Made by a program: the position numbers and the translations under genes
In this document: positions 17,692 through 26,255 of the stretch, piece by piece
How positions within the stretch are numbered: position 1 is the stretch's first letter
Layout of the letters: each line of letters starts with the position of its first letter
The notes under the pieces: model-generated
What the model saw: the letters and a program-made list of their open reading frames with translations, nothing else
The model's database searches: none
What the model was told of the DNA's origin: nothing
Source: VXNE01 sp963665455
Lineage (GTDB): Bacteria; Pseudomonadota; Gammaproteobacteria; Pseudomonadales; Azotimanducaceae
Length of the DNA stretch: 64,000 nt
Reading direction: 5' to 3'
NCBI GenBank assembly: GCA_963665455.1
Contig: OY762279.1
Coordinates: forward strand, 3,410,001-3,474,000

Positions 17692-18768
17692 TCAGGATTG
17701 GGGCGGATCCGACGTCGGCTGACGTGGCCACGCGTTCAAGATCGCCTTGACGAGGGTGGCGAGCGGAATCGCGAAGAACACGCCCCAGAAGCCCCACAAG
17801 CCGCCGAAGGCGAGCACGGCAACGATGATGACGATGGGATGGAGGTCATTGGCCTCGGAGAACAGGATCGGCACGAGGACGTTGCCGTCCAACGCCTGAA
17901 CGATGCCGTAGCCGGCCATCAGCCAGGCGAAATCCAACGACCAACCCCACTGAAGAAAGGCGACGGCCGCCACGGGGACGGTGACCACCGCGGCGCCGAT
18001 GAACGGCACCAGCACGGATAGTCCCACCATCAGCCCGAGGAGGGCGGCGTAGTTAAGGCCCAAGACGGCGAACACGGCGTAGCTCGCGAGTCCGACGATC
18101 AGGATCTCCAGGAACTTGCCGCGAATGTAGTTGGCGATCTGGATGTTCATCTCCTTGCCGACCCGGTCGAGGAGCGGACGTTGCTTTGGCAGCCAGGACA
18201 GCACCCGCGCGATCAGCCGGTCACGGTCCTTCAGGAAGAAGAACACCGTGATCGGCAAGAGGATCAGGTAGATGACCGACGCGAAGACGTTGGGCACCTG
18301 GGTTACGAGACCCTGTAGGGCGGACGCGCCGAGTTCGGTGAGCTGCGCGTTCAGGGTCGCGACCCAGCCATCGATGGCGGTCGGCGAGAAGAGCCCCGGA
18401 TAGCGGTCCGAGACGCCGGCGAGCACCTCGCCGAGCCGGTCTATCACGGCCGGCATGGCGTTCACGGATTCGTAGAGTTGACGCCAGATCAACGGCGCGA
18501 TGAGCACGACGATCGCCACCGCGCCCCCGCTGAACAGCAGGAACACCGTCCAGACGGCGAGGAGCCGCGGCACGCGCCAGCGCGCCAGCCGGTCCACGAA
18601 ACCCTGCAGCAGGAAGGCGATGACGAGTCCCGCGAGCACCGGTGCGAGGATGCCGCCCAGGGTCAGCAGCACGAGCAGCGCGACGGCCAGCAGGACGACG
18701 AGGTAGATCGCCTCCTCGTTCGAGAAGTAGCGGTTGATCCAACCGCCGATGACCTCGAGGAAGCGCAC
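17692..18768 (-). CDS. AI-2E family permease (PerM-like)
   Basis: A 358-aa inner-membrane protein with about seven to eight hydrophobic segments. A pair of helices near the N-terminus (YLVVLLAVALLVLLTLGGIL) comes first, then an amphipathic periplasmic stretch. The C-terminal block GLNYAALLGLMVGLSVLVPFIGAA is the family hallmark. The physiological substrate is unknown; the AI-2 export label comes from one family member. The stop-to-start spacing to tusA is only 6 bases, and the group perM-tusA with divergent bepA is conserved in gammaproteobacteria. Confidence 0.9.
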   Translation of the reverse strand: MRFLEVIGGWINRYFSNEEAIYLVVLLAVALLVLLTLGGILAPVLAGLVIAFLLQGFVDRLARWRVPRLLAVWTVFLLFSGGAVAIVVLIAPLIWRQLYESVNAMPAVIDRLGEVLAGVSDRYPGLFSPTAIDGWVATLNAQLTELGASALQGLVTQVPNVFASVIYLILLPITVFFFLKDRDRLIARVLSWLPKQRPLLDRVGKEMNIQIANYIRGKFLEILIVGLASYAVFAVLGLNYAALLGLMVGLSVLVPFIGAAVVTVPVAAVAFLQWGWSLDFAWLMAGYGIVQALDGNVLVPILFSEANDLHPIVIIVAVLAFGGLWGFWGVFFAIPLATLVKAILNAWPRQPTSDPPQS

Positions 18769-18774
18769 CGGCTT

Positions 18775-19014
18775 TCAGGGGTTCTTCTTGCGGAGCACGT
18801 AGAAGTAGGTGCCGTCCCGCTCACCGGACTCGAGGAGGGCGTTGCCGCTCTGGCGGGAGAACACGTCGAAGTCCCGCACGGAGCCCGGGTCCGTGGCGAG
18901 CACCCGGAGCAGCGCGCCGGCGGACAGTTCGTTCAGGGCCTTCTTCGCCTTGAGGAGCGGCATCGGGCACTGTAGGCCGCTGGCGTCGACCAAAGTTTCG
19001 GTTGCCTCGCACAT
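18775..19014 (-). CDS. tusA: TusA-family sulfur carrier protein
   Basis: A 79-aa sulfurtransferase with the family active site LQCPMPLLKAKKAL (Cys16 accepts the persulfide), followed by GALLRVLATDPGSVRDFDVF. It relays sulfur from cysteine desulfurase, in E. coli toward tRNA 2-thiouridine. It is immediately upstream of the AI-2E permease gene and probably in the same transcript. There are several TusA paralog types; this one is of the short SirA-like class. Confidence 0.88.
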   Translation of the reverse strand: MCEATETLVDASGLQCPMPLLKAKKALNELSAGALLRVLATDPGSVRDFDVFSRQSGNALLESGERDGTYFYVLRKKNP

Positions 19015-19122
19015 GGCCGGCAGGATAGCAGTCCGTGCAACCTGAGTCTGCGCGAGCAGAGCCTACGTGCCGCCGCATTCCACCTACGGGCGCTTCCCTA
19101 TAGCTCCGTCACGCTCTCCGAT

Positions 19123-20559
19123 ATGATGCGCCGCATGTGGATTTGCCGCTGGGTCGCAGCCCTCCTCATCGCCGGTGTGCAGGGGTTGCATGCCGCCGAG
19201 TCCGAGGTCCTTCCGGAACTCGGCGATGCTTCCTCCGCCATCGTCTCCCCGGACATGGAACGGCGTATCGGCGAGATGTTCCTGAAGCAGGTGCGCGCGA
19301 GCCTGCCCACGATCCGCGACGAGGTGCTGAAGTACTACGTCGAGACGCAGCTGCTACAGCTTGCACAGTATTCGGAACTGCGCGAGGCGGTTCTCTCCAC
19401 GGTGCTGATCGACAGCGACCAGATCAACGCGTTCGCGGCGCCCGGCGGCGTGGTGGGCATCAATCTTGGACTGATGGTGCACGCGCTGGACGTACACGAA
19501 TACGGGTCCGTGGTGGCGCACGAACTCGCCCACCTGAGCCAGCGCCACTTCGCCCGCGGGATCGAGGCACAGCAGCGCGGTGCCGTGCCCATGCTGGTCG
19601 GCTTCCTGGCGAGCGCCATTCTCGCCATGACGGTGGGCGGCGACGCGGGCATGGCGGCCATGGCCGGCACCCAGGCCGCGGCGATGCAGAACCAGCTCCG
19701 CTACAGCCGGGGCCGCGAACAGGAGGCGGACCGCATCGGCCTCAACACGATCGTCCGCGCCGGGCTGGACCCCCACGGCATGGCGCGCATGTTCCAGCGC
19801 ATGCAGCGCGCCTATCGCTTCACCGAACGGCCGCCCGAGTTCCTACTGACGCACCCGATCACCGAGTCGCGCATCGCGGATGCGCGCAACCAGGCGTCCC
19901 GCTATCCGGCCGTGCCGGCGCAGACGTCGCGCGACTACCAGTTGATGCGAATGCGGGCGCTGGTGCATTTCGCGGAGACGCCGAGGCGCGCGCTGGCCGA
20001 GGCGAGGGACGGCGAGGGGCCGCCGGACGCCCGGGCCTACCGTCTCGCGCTCGCGCGTTCCGGCGTGGGAGAACACCTCGAGGCCGAGCTCTCGATGCGG
20101 GCGCTCTCCGAAGCGGATCCGCGCAGCATCCTGCTCGCGGCATCCCATGCCGACGTGTTGATCGAGGCGGGCAAGTTCGAGGAGGCGGCGCGGTTGTTGT
20201 CGCATCGCCTCGTCATCAACCCGGACAACCAACCCTTCGCCATGCTGTACGCCAAGGCGCTCTCCGGCGGGGGTCGTCATGCCGCCGCGCAGGAGGTCCT
20301 CGAGCGGCAGAGCCGGGTACACGCCAACGACGTCGAGGTGTGGCACGACTTGGCGGAGGTCGCCGGCCTCGCCGGGGACATCATCGAGGTGCATCGTGCG
20401 CGGGCGGAGTTCTTCGCCCTATACGGGGACTACCGCAAGGCCATCCAGCACCTAGAGTACGCAAGGGGGCTGGTGAACCCGCGCAACGTCCGCTCGATGG
20501 CGAGCCTCACCCAGCGGATTCTCGACTTGCGCACGGAGTTGGAGTCGCTGAAGAGCTGA
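19123..20559 (+). CDS. bepA: Periplasmic M48 metallopeptidase with TPR region (BepA-like)
   Basis: A 478-aa secreted protease/chaperone that helps assemble or degrade outer-membrane proteins such as LptD. A signal peptide covers residues 1-24 (cleavage near LHA-AES). The zinc site HELAHLSQRH (His133, Glu134, His137) and the third ligand in GREQEADRIG follow. The C-terminal half is alpha-helical TPR-like repeats (RLALARSGVGEHLEAELSM and later). Architecture and length match BepA/YfgC. It is divergent from tusA, and its role complements bamC in the same window. Confidence 0.9.
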   Translation: MMRRMWICRWVAALLIAGVQGLHAAESEVLPELGDASSAIVSPDMERRIGEMFLKQVRASLPTIRDEVLKYYVETQLLQLAQYSELREAVLSTVLIDSDQINAFAAPGGVVGINLGLMVHALDVHEYGSVVAHELAHLSQRHFARGIEAQQRGAVPMLVGFLASAILAMTVGGDAGMAAMAGTQAAAMQNQLRYSRGREQEADRIGLNTIVRAGLDPHGMARMFQRMQRAYRFTERPPEFLLTHPITESRIADARNQASRYPAVPAQTSRDYQLMRMRALVHFAETPRRALAEARDGEGPPDARAYRLALARSGVGEHLEAELSMRALSEADPRSILLAASHADVLIEAGKFEEAARLLSHRLVINPDNQPFAMLYAKALSGGGRHAAAQEVLERQSRVHANDVEVWHDLAEVAGLAGDIIEVHRARAEFFALYGDYRKAIQHLEYARGLVNPRNVRSMASLTQRILDLRTELESLKS

Positions 20560-20589
20560 CTGCCCGCCGCGGGGATACACCGGGTTCGC

Positions 20590-21615
20590 TCACGGTTTCG
20601 GAAAGTCCAGCATCCGCTGCAGCGGAATCATGGCCCGCCGGCCGATTTCGGGATCGACGTGCACCTCGTTGTCGAGCCCCTCGAGGGTTTGCGCCAGGTT
20701 GTCGAGTTCGTTCATGGCCATCCACGGGCAGTGCGCGCAACTGCGGCAGGTCGCGCCGTCTCCGGCGGTCGGCGCTTCAATGAAGCGTTTGTGCGGCGAG
20801 CGCCTGCGCAACTGGTGGAAGAGGCCCCGGTCCGTGGCCACGATGAAGGTGTCGTTGGGGAGGTCCAGCGAGGCCTGGAGGATCTGGCTGGTGGACCCCA
20901 CGCAATCCGCGATGCCGACGACGGCGGCGGGGGACTCCGGATGCACGAGCACGCCGGCGTCGGGGTAGACGTTCATCAGGTCCTTGAGGGCCTGGAACTT
21001 GAATTCCTCGTGGACGACGCAGGCCCCGGTCCAGTGGAGCATGTCGGCCCCGGTCTGCTGTTCGATGTAGGCGCCGAGGTGTTTGTCCGGCGCCCACAGG
21101 ATCTTTTCGCCCCGGGCCGCGAGATGCTCGACGATGCGCAGCCCGACGCTCGACGTCACGACCCAATCCGACATGGCCTTCACCCGGGCCGACGTATTGG
21201 CGTAGACGACGACGGTGCGCTCCGCATGATCCTGGGCGAACGCCTCGAACTCGTCCGGGGGACAGCCGATGTCGAGGGAGCACTCCGCCTCGAGGGTGGG
21301 CATGAGGACGCGCTTCTCGGGGGAGAGGATCTTCGCGGTCTCGCCCATGAAGCGCACGCCGGCGACGACCAGGGTGGAGGCGGGATGGTCCCGTCCGAAG
21401 CGCGCCATCTCCAGGGAGTCCGAGACGCAACCGCCCGTCTCGATGGCGAGGTCCTGGATGTCGCCATCCACGTAGTAGTGGGCCACCAGGACGGCGTCGA
21501 GGGCGTCGAGGCGGGCGCGGATTTCGTCCTTGTGGAGCGTGCGTTCGGCAGCCGAAAGCACCGCCGGCTCGTGTACCGGAACCTCCGCGGGCGCCAGACT
21601 GTAATCGGAGCGCAT
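20590..21615 (-). CDS. nadA: Quinolinate synthase
   Basis: A 341-aa 4Fe-4S enzyme that condenses iminoaspartate with dihydroxyacetone phosphate to quinolinate for NAD synthesis. The substrate motif VAHYYVDGDIQDLA is present. The cluster cysteines lie in AECSLDIGC, TGACVVHEEF and CRSCAHCPWM. HLGAYIEQQTG and VHPESP are also conserved. It is a full-length frame. The divergent downstream-named gene starts only 2 bases away, so the two promoters must lie within coding DNA or the neighbour starts later. Confidence 0.95.
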   Translation of the reverse strand: MRSDYSLAPAEVPVHEPAVLSAAERTLHKDEIRARLDALDAVLVAHYYVDGDIQDLAIETGGCVSDSLEMARFGRDHPASTLVVAGVRFMGETAKILSPEKRVLMPTLEAECSLDIGCPPDEFEAFAQDHAERTVVVYANTSARVKAMSDWVVTSSVGLRIVEHLAARGEKILWAPDKHLGAYIEQQTGADMLHWTGACVVHEEFKFQALKDLMNVYPDAGVLVHPESPAAVVGIADCVGSTSQILQASLDLPNDTFIVATDRGLFHQLRRRSPHKRFIEAPTAGDGATCRSCAHCPWMAMNELDNLAQTLEGLDNEVHVDPEIGRRAMIPLQRMLDFPKP

Positions 21616-21617
21616 CG

Positions 21618-22487
21618 GTGGATAATAGCGCAGTCGCTTGGAACCGCAGGGCGGTCGAGGTGCGGGGCGGGAAGTTGCTTAGGATCCTCCAACCGGCAGT
21701 GCTTGGTCTTGCCGTGGGGTTGGCGTTGCAGGCTGCTCCGGCGGGCGAGGAGGAGGGGCACGACGCCGAGCGTGAAACCCCGCATGACGCCGCGCACCAC
21801 GGCGTGGCCGAGGCCATTGCCGGCATCGAGCCGTTGCGGGCCGATGGTTCGCGGGTCGCCCCGACGACGTTGCGCTACCGGATTGCCGTCACGGTCGCGG
21901 GGGAGGAGTATTCGTTTCACTCTGTGGTCGACACGTCGCGGCAGTCCTGGGCGGGCAACCCCGCCTGGCGCATCGAGACCCGAGCCCGAATGCCCGCCGG
22001 CGACGTACTCGACACGGTCTACCTAGGCACGGAGGATTTGGTCGCCGTACACCGCGACGTGCGCGTCGGCCAGGGACGGGTATCGCTCGATTTGGGCTTG
22101 GACGGCGTGTCCGGGACGATCGTCGAACCCGGTGGCGAAGCGCGGCCCATCGCGATCTCCTCGGATGGCCCCGTGGTGGGGCACATGGCCACGGCGTTGG
22201 CCGGCGCGTCCCTCGCCTCCCGTTTCGAGGCACTGTTCCGGACCCTCGATCTGCAACGGCAGACGATCCATGCCTGGCGCGCGAGCGTCGGTGGCCTCGA
22301 GTCGGTGGAGGTGCCGGCGGGCCGGTTCGAGGCCTATCGCCTGGAATTGGTCGATTTGGACGGTCACGATCTCGCCGGGACGGTGTGGATGACCGGCGAG
22401 GCGCCGCGGCGCATGGTGCGTAGTCAGCTCACCGACAACGAGGGAGGCGGGACGATCATCGCCGAGTTGACCCCCGCCCGGGACTGA
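21618..22487 (+). CDS. Secreted DUF3108-like protein (hypothetical)
   Basis: A 289-aa protein with a hydrophobic segment LLRILQPAVLGLAVGLALQAAPA that should act as a signal peptide. The mature part is beta-rich (RIAVTVAGEEYSFHSVVDTS, SVEVPAGRFEAYRLEL, AGTVWMTGEAPRRMVRSQL), matching the DUF3108 pattern of periplasmic proteins. GTG 21618 has GGAG seven bases upstream. A later GTG at 21660 would bring the signal peptide closer to the N-terminus and free the promoter space shared with nadA. The function is unknown. The next gene begins 14 bases downstream on the same strand. Confidence 0.6.
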   Translation: MDNSAVAWNRRAVEVRGGKLLRILQPAVLGLAVGLALQAAPAGEEEGHDAERETPHDAAHHGVAEAIAGIEPLRADGSRVAPTTLRYRIAVTVAGEEYSFHSVVDTSRQSWAGNPAWRIETRARMPAGDVLDTVYLGTEDLVAVHRDVRVGQGRVSLDLGLDGVSGTIVEPGGEARPIAISSDGPVVGHMATALAGASLASRFEALFRTLDLQRQTIHAWRASVGGLESVEVPAGRFEAYRLELVDLDGHDLAGTVWMTGEAPRRMVRSQLTDNEGGGTIIAELTPARD

Positions 22488-22501
22488 GCCCGGCTCCGTC
22501 G

Positions 22502-23338
22502 TTGCGCGTCGCGTTTCTGAGCTCCGGGGAGGGAGAGCCCGCGAACGACAATCGCGAGCGGCTCACGCGGGCGTTCGGGGACGCGGGCTGGGAAGTCGCG
22601 AACCTCACTCATGAGTCCCTGGCCCTGGGTGAAGGAGGCGTGACGGCGGCGGGCCCCGATGATGGGAGGCCCGAGGCCCTCGCCACCTTCGGCCTCATCT
22701 GGCTCCTTGGGTTCGGCCGGCGGGACACGTTTCTCGACCGGATGCATGTCCTGCGGCTCGTCGAGCGGGAGCGCTTCGTCAACACGGTCGATGCCCTGGT
22801 GCTGCTGCATGGCAAGGTGGGGCTGGCGGACTTCCAGCCGGAGACCCATGCGAGTGGTGACCACTCGACGCTGATGCGCCACGTCGCGGAGGGAGGCGAC
22901 TGGGTCGCCAAGCCCATGGCGGGGAGTTTTGGGCGTGACGTGCACCGCGTGGGTGCCCATCGGCCGGAGACGGAGGATGTGCTCCGCCGGCTCACGGCCC
23001 AGGGGAGCTACTGCGTTCTCCAGCGTTTCGTCCCCGGCGCGGGGGAGCAGGAGAAGCGCGTCGTGGTGGCCGGAGACCAGATCATCGGTGCCTACGCCAA
23101 GTCCGGCAATCTCCGGCGGGGTGCGCTGCCGCGGCCAACGGAGCTCACCGCCGACGAGCGGGGGCTCGTGGGGCGCGTCGTCGCTTGGCTCAACGCGCGG
23201 GGCGTGCGCTTCGCTGGAATCGACCTGGCTTGGCCCTACGTGCTGGAGGCGAACATCGCGAACCCGGGCGGGCTCGCGACGTTGGAAGCACTCACGGGGA
23301 CCGACGCAGCCCCAAGCGTGGTGCGGGCGTTTGGCTGA
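22502..23338 (+). CDS. ATP-grasp ligase of the glutathione synthetase (GshB) type
   Basis: A 278-aa protein with the ATP-grasp layout of GshB. DWVAKPMAGSFGRDVHRV carries the ATP-binding Lys and flexible glycine loop. GEQEKRVVVAGDQIIGAYAK is the beta-strand pair before the metal site, and FAGIDLAWPYVLEANIANPG holds the Asp/Glu/Asn metal-binding and substrate-binding residues. It is shorter than typical GshB (about 315 aa), and its N-terminal domain diverges from the family. Glutathione synthesis is therefore plausible but not certain. The start is TTG 22502; the compact spacing suggests coupling to the preceding gene. Confidence 0.7.
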   Translation: MRVAFLSSGEGEPANDNRERLTRAFGDAGWEVANLTHESLALGEGGVTAAGPDDGRPEALATFGLIWLLGFGRRDTFLDRMHVLRLVERERFVNTVDALVLLHGKVGLADFQPETHASGDHSTLMRHVAEGGDWVAKPMAGSFGRDVHRVGAHRPETEDVLRRLTAQGSYCVLQRFVPGAGEQEKRVVVAGDQIIGAYAKSGNLRRGALPRPTELTADERGLVGRVVAWLNARGVRFAGIDLAWPYVLEANIANPGGLATLEALTGTDAAPSVVRAFG

Positions 23339-23383
23339 CGCCGGCTCGTGTTGAAGGCTCGACGCGCCGTCCTTTGGGGGGCT

Positions 23384-23399
23384 GTGCGATATCTCGCAC
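23384..23399. promoter_or_regulatory. Palindrome ahead of the two-gene accessory unit
   Basis: GTGCGA and TCGCAC flank TATC, giving a 16-base near-palindrome. It lies about 60 bases before a weak promoter-like TTGCCC...TACACT (19-base spacing), which ends about 80 bases before the start of the low-GC gene pair. It could be an operator for that unit. No cognate regulator is visible in the window. Confidence 0.3.
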
Positions 23400-23534
23400 G
23401 TTACCGAAAAACTTGCCCGTTTCCGGTGGGGTAGCGTTACACTCAGCCGAGAACGCGGTGGAGGCGGCGCCAGGAGCGCTCGAAGCACCTCCTGCGCATC
23501 CGCCTGCAACGCGGGCGCCCCACGGAGGGGCCGT

Positions 23535-24056
23535 ATGCCAGACAAGCTTGCCGACTACGTGCTGAAGATGGACTCGGCCTTGCGTGAGCGAAAACGGTTC
23601 GTTGCTTACAACAGGGACATTCACCATGCGCATGCCGTCGTGTGCCTGGCGTTCCGGTATGCCCAGGAGAAAGTCCTTCTGTTGTCACACAGGTTGGACC
23701 CGGAACTTTACGCCAGCCAGTGGTTCCTACAGGAGGCAGAGGACTTTCTGAAGAGATCTGGGAGTCTCCAGATCCTCGCCGAAACGGACTTGGATGAACG
23801 TCATCCGCTGATCGCGCTTGCTGTCCGATTCCCGGACTCGGTTCAGATCGTTAGGATTCCTGCTAAGCTGCAAGAGCAATACCGCTACAACTATATGGTT
23901 GTCGACGACATTGGCTACCGGTTCGAACGTGACCGTGGAGAACCAAGAGCCGTTGTGGCATTCCACGACGACCATGATGGCGCGAAGATGATCGAGAGCC
24001 TGAAGGGGAACTTCGGCCGGTTGTCCGAGCTCGCGAGCGAGAGTGGACAAACTTGA
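23535..24056 (+). CDS. Unknown soluble protein, first gene of a low-GC pair
   Basis: A 173-aa protein without signal peptide or membrane helix. I do not recognise the family with confidence. The segment VVCLAFRYAQEKVLLLSHRLDPELYASQWFL followed by an RIPAKLQEQYRYNYMVVDDIGYRFERD block recalls the fold order of phospholipase-D-like or DUF7931-type proteins, but no HKD catalytic motif is present. GC content is visibly lower than in neighbours. The last bases overlap the start of the next gene (TTGA), so the two are translationally coupled. A horizontally acquired unit is likely. Confidence 0.65.
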   Translation: MPDKLADYVLKMDSALRERKRFVAYNRDIHHAHAVVCLAFRYAQEKVLLLSHRLDPELYASQWFLQEAEDFLKRSGSLQILAETDLDERHPLIALAVRFPDSVQIVRIPAKLQEQYRYNYMVVDDIGYRFERDRGEPRAVVAFHDDHDGAKMIESLKGNFGRLSELASESGQT

Positions 24057-24736
24057 ACCTAGGTGTAATGCTGGCGATGTTGCAGGTCAACATCGCCATA
24101 GGAATCTTGTATTGGGTGCTTCCACCAGCCCGCTACAGGGAGCGGCTTTTCCGCAACATTTGCGAGTCGTTCAAGAGCCGCCCCGGTGCGTCAGCCGAAA
24201 CACTGATGCTCATCGGTGACCTGCTTCGGAACCAAGAGTTCGGCGAGAGCTACCACAAGGTGTCTAACTGGAGGAGGGCGTTGCCGGAGCTTTATGATCA
24301 GGAACTTGAAAACACGTCGGCCGGGTGGTTTCCGCGTGCGGTCCCTCCAGCAAGCAACACTAGCGAAAGAAAAATACGGGAAAGATTAGGGGCTTGGCTG
24401 CGGACCCTACCGCTCTCCTATCGGTGGTTCAGGTCTAACCTAGATAAATACACGATCTTCGTCGTTGCCACAATCCTTCCGATCATCTTTCTCTGGCATA
24501 TCGCCGCTCATCCTCTGCAGGCGGTTGATACGTGGTTTGGAATCTACTTGTCGTTGGCTGTAGGCCAGGTGTTCGCCGTCGTCAACGTGCTGTCAGGTCT
24601 TCGCATGGTGCGCGTCCACTCCGGCTCGTTCGATACCGCACTGGAACACGTCGTAACGACCGTCGAACAAGCCGGGGCGCAACGTGAGGTGGAGATGCCG
24701 CTTGAGGGTGCAAACAGGCTGGCGGAGGATGGCTAG
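24053..24736 (+). CDS. Unknown membrane protein, second gene of a low-GC pair
   Basis: A 227-aa protein starting at TTG 24053 inside the stop of the preceding gene. One hydrophobic segment is at the N-terminus (VMLAMLQVNIAIGILYWVL). A cytoplasmic-looking charged domain of about 115 residues follows, then two adjacent transmembrane helices (YTIFVVATILPIIFLWHIA and YLSLAVGQVFAVVNVLSGL) and a short charged tail. No known domain is recognised. A soluble partner plus a membrane protein, lower GC and coupled translation is a layout seen in sensor-effector pairs, including defence systems. That is inference only. Confidence 0.65.
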   Translation: MNLGVMLAMLQVNIAIGILYWVLPPARYRERLFRNICESFKSRPGASAETLMLIGDLLRNQEFGESYHKVSNWRRALPELYDQELENTSAGWFPRAVPPASNTSERKIRERLGAWLRTLPLSYRWFRSNLDKYTIFVVATILPIIFLWHIAAHPLQAVDTWFGIYLSLAVGQVFAVVNVLSGLRMVRVHSGSFDTALEHVVTTVEQAGAQREVEMPLEGANRLAEDG

Positions 24737-24739
24737 GTC

Positions 24740-25360
24740 TTATATCCCCAACAAGTTCGCCAAGCGCATCCTCGCCTCGGTCGGCGTGCCCGCCAAACGA
24801 TACCTGCCCATGTCGGAGAGCGCTTCCTCGAGGGAGTAGCCCTCGATCCCGTGCGTGCTCTTCAGCTTGATGATGTTGGCCATCTCGCGGCGGTCGTCCT
24901 CCATCTGGGCGACCAGCACGCCCCGGTCGTCGAGTATCTTGTCCTTGTCGTCCGGTCGCCGGAAAATGGACTGCAGGCCGTTGAGCAGGGCGGTGGCCGC
25001 GGACATGTCGGCCACCTTGTCGGCGCTGCTCTCCCGGCTGCTGGCCGTCGCAAACACGAGATTCAGCACGGGAATGCTCGACCACCATCGGTCGCCGTCG
25101 CTTCCCCCAGCCCCTTCGAGGAACGCCGTCTTGGCTTGGTAGTAGGCGGCGTCGTGGTGGCCCATCGCGGCGTCGAGCACCTTGTCGCGGCACGCCTTGT
25201 CGGGATCCTTGCGGCAGTCCGTGATGAGGCCCTCGACGTAGGCCTTGTCGGGTCCCATGTCGAGATCGGAGACGACCCAGGTGGCCGTCGAGCCGCCGGA
25301 GGCGCAGCCGGCCAAGGGAAGGAATGCCACAAGCGTCAATGGCATCAGCAGTTTGCCCAT
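24740..25360 (-). CDS. Predicted lipoprotein of unknown function
   Basis: A 206-aa protein with an N-terminal signal peptide and lipobox LAGC (MGKLLMPLTLVAFLPLAGC), so Cys19 should be lipidated. The mature part is helical and charged, with RKDPDKACRDK (a possible disulfide Cys pair with the preceding Cys), VADMSAATALLNGLQSIF and MANIIKLKSTHGIEGYSLEEALSDM. No catalytic motif is visible. It converges on the low-GC gene pair with a 3-base gap and has returned to the high GC of the chromosome. Confidence 0.7.
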   Translation of the reverse strand: MGKLLMPLTLVAFLPLAGCASGGSTATWVVSDLDMGPDKAYVEGLITDCRKDPDKACRDKVLDAAMGHHDAAYYQAKTAFLEGAGGSDGDRWWSSIPVLNLVFATASSRESSADKVADMSAATALLNGLQSIFRRPDDKDKILDDRGVLVAQMEDDRREMANIIKLKSTHGIEGYSLEEALSDMGRYRLAGTPTEARMRLANLLGI

Positions 25361-25411
25361 GACTTGTCGCCTGCCCTGGATGGCGCGAACAACTTTGGTG
25401 CGGATGACGTC

Positions 25412-26161
25412 CTACGGCGCCCCGCCGTCCACCCGGATGACCGCCCCCGTCGTGAAGCTCGCCGAGGGACTTGCGAGGAACAGCGCCGCGCCGACGATCT
25501 CGTCCGGCTCGCCCCCGCGTCCGAGCGCCAGCCGATGCTTGAAGTTCTCGAACGCCTCCGGTGGCCACGCCTTGGAGATGTCGGTGAGGAACGGGCCCGC
25601 CTGGATGCAGTTCACCCGCACCTTGCGCCCGAAGGCGAAGGCGAGGGAGCGGGTCAGGGAGTTGATGCCGGCCTTCGCGGCGCCGTAGGGCTCGGAGTTG
25701 GGGGTCGCCTCCACCGCCGCGTTGCTGCTGACGTTGATGATGGACCCGCCGTCCCCTTCCGCCATGCGCTCGCCGATCAGGGCCGACAACCGGTACGGCC
25801 CCTTGAGGTTGACGCCGACGACCTTGTCGAAGAGCTCCTCCGTCACCGCCGAGAGCTTCGGATAGAGGGGCGACATGCCGGCGTTGTTGACCAGGATGTC
25901 CACCTTGCCGAAGTGCTCGTAGGCGGTCTCCACGAGTGCGTCGCACTCGTCCCAGTGCCCGACGTGGCAGCCGTACGCGAGCGCGCGCCGGCCCCTCGCC
26001 TCGATCTCCGCCGCGACACCCTCGCAGTTCGGCAGCTTGCGGCTCGTCACGATCACGTCCGCGCCGTGGTCGGCAAACGCGAGGGCCATCTCGCGCCCGA
26101 GGCCCCTGCTGCCGCCGGTGACGAGGGCCGTCTTGCCGCTGAGATCGAATAGCTTATCCAT
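25412..26161 (-). CDS. SDR-family NAD(P)-dependent oxidoreductase
   Basis: A 249-aa classical short-chain dehydrogenase. It has the TGGSRGLGREMAL dinucleotide motif, VDILVNNAGMS, the catalytic Ser in SIINVSSNAAVE, the YGAAKAG Tyr/Lys pair, and a closing FTTGAVIRVDGGAP. The substrate is not predictable from sequence. It is divergent from a second SDR gene with a 94-base gap that contains an inverted repeat. Length is typical and the frame complete. Confidence 0.88.
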   Translation of the reverse strand: MDKLFDLSGKTALVTGGSRGLGREMALAFADHGADVIVTSRKLPNCEGVAAEIEARGRRALAYGCHVGHWDECDALVETAYEHFGKVDILVNNAGMSPLYPKLSAVTEELFDKVVGVNLKGPYRLSALIGERMAEGDGGSIINVSSNAAVEATPNSEPYGAAKAGINSLTRSLAFAFGRKVRVNCIQAGPFLTDISKAWPPEAFENFKHRLALGRGGEPDEIVGAALFLASPSASFTTGAVIRVDGGAP

Positions 26162-26189
26162 CCCCTACCCCTTAGAATTGCCGGTTCCC

Positions 26190-26217
26190 CGTCGTGTGCG
26201 GTTCATGCGACACGACG
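26190..26217. promoter_or_regulatory. Inverted repeat between divergent SDR genes (candidate operator)
   Basis: CGTCGTGT (26190-26197) and ACACGACG (26210-26217) are perfect 8-bp arms with a 12-base spacer. An outer pair TTAGAAT (26172-26178) and ATTCTAA (26232-26238) is centred within two bases of the same point, just upstream of each gene's ribosome binding site. The symmetry suggests a dimeric repressor controlling both divergent SDR genes. No linked regulator gene is seen. Confidence 0.4.
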
Positions 26218-26255
26218 ATCACAAACCATCGATTCTAACGGAGGCACGACGGCTC

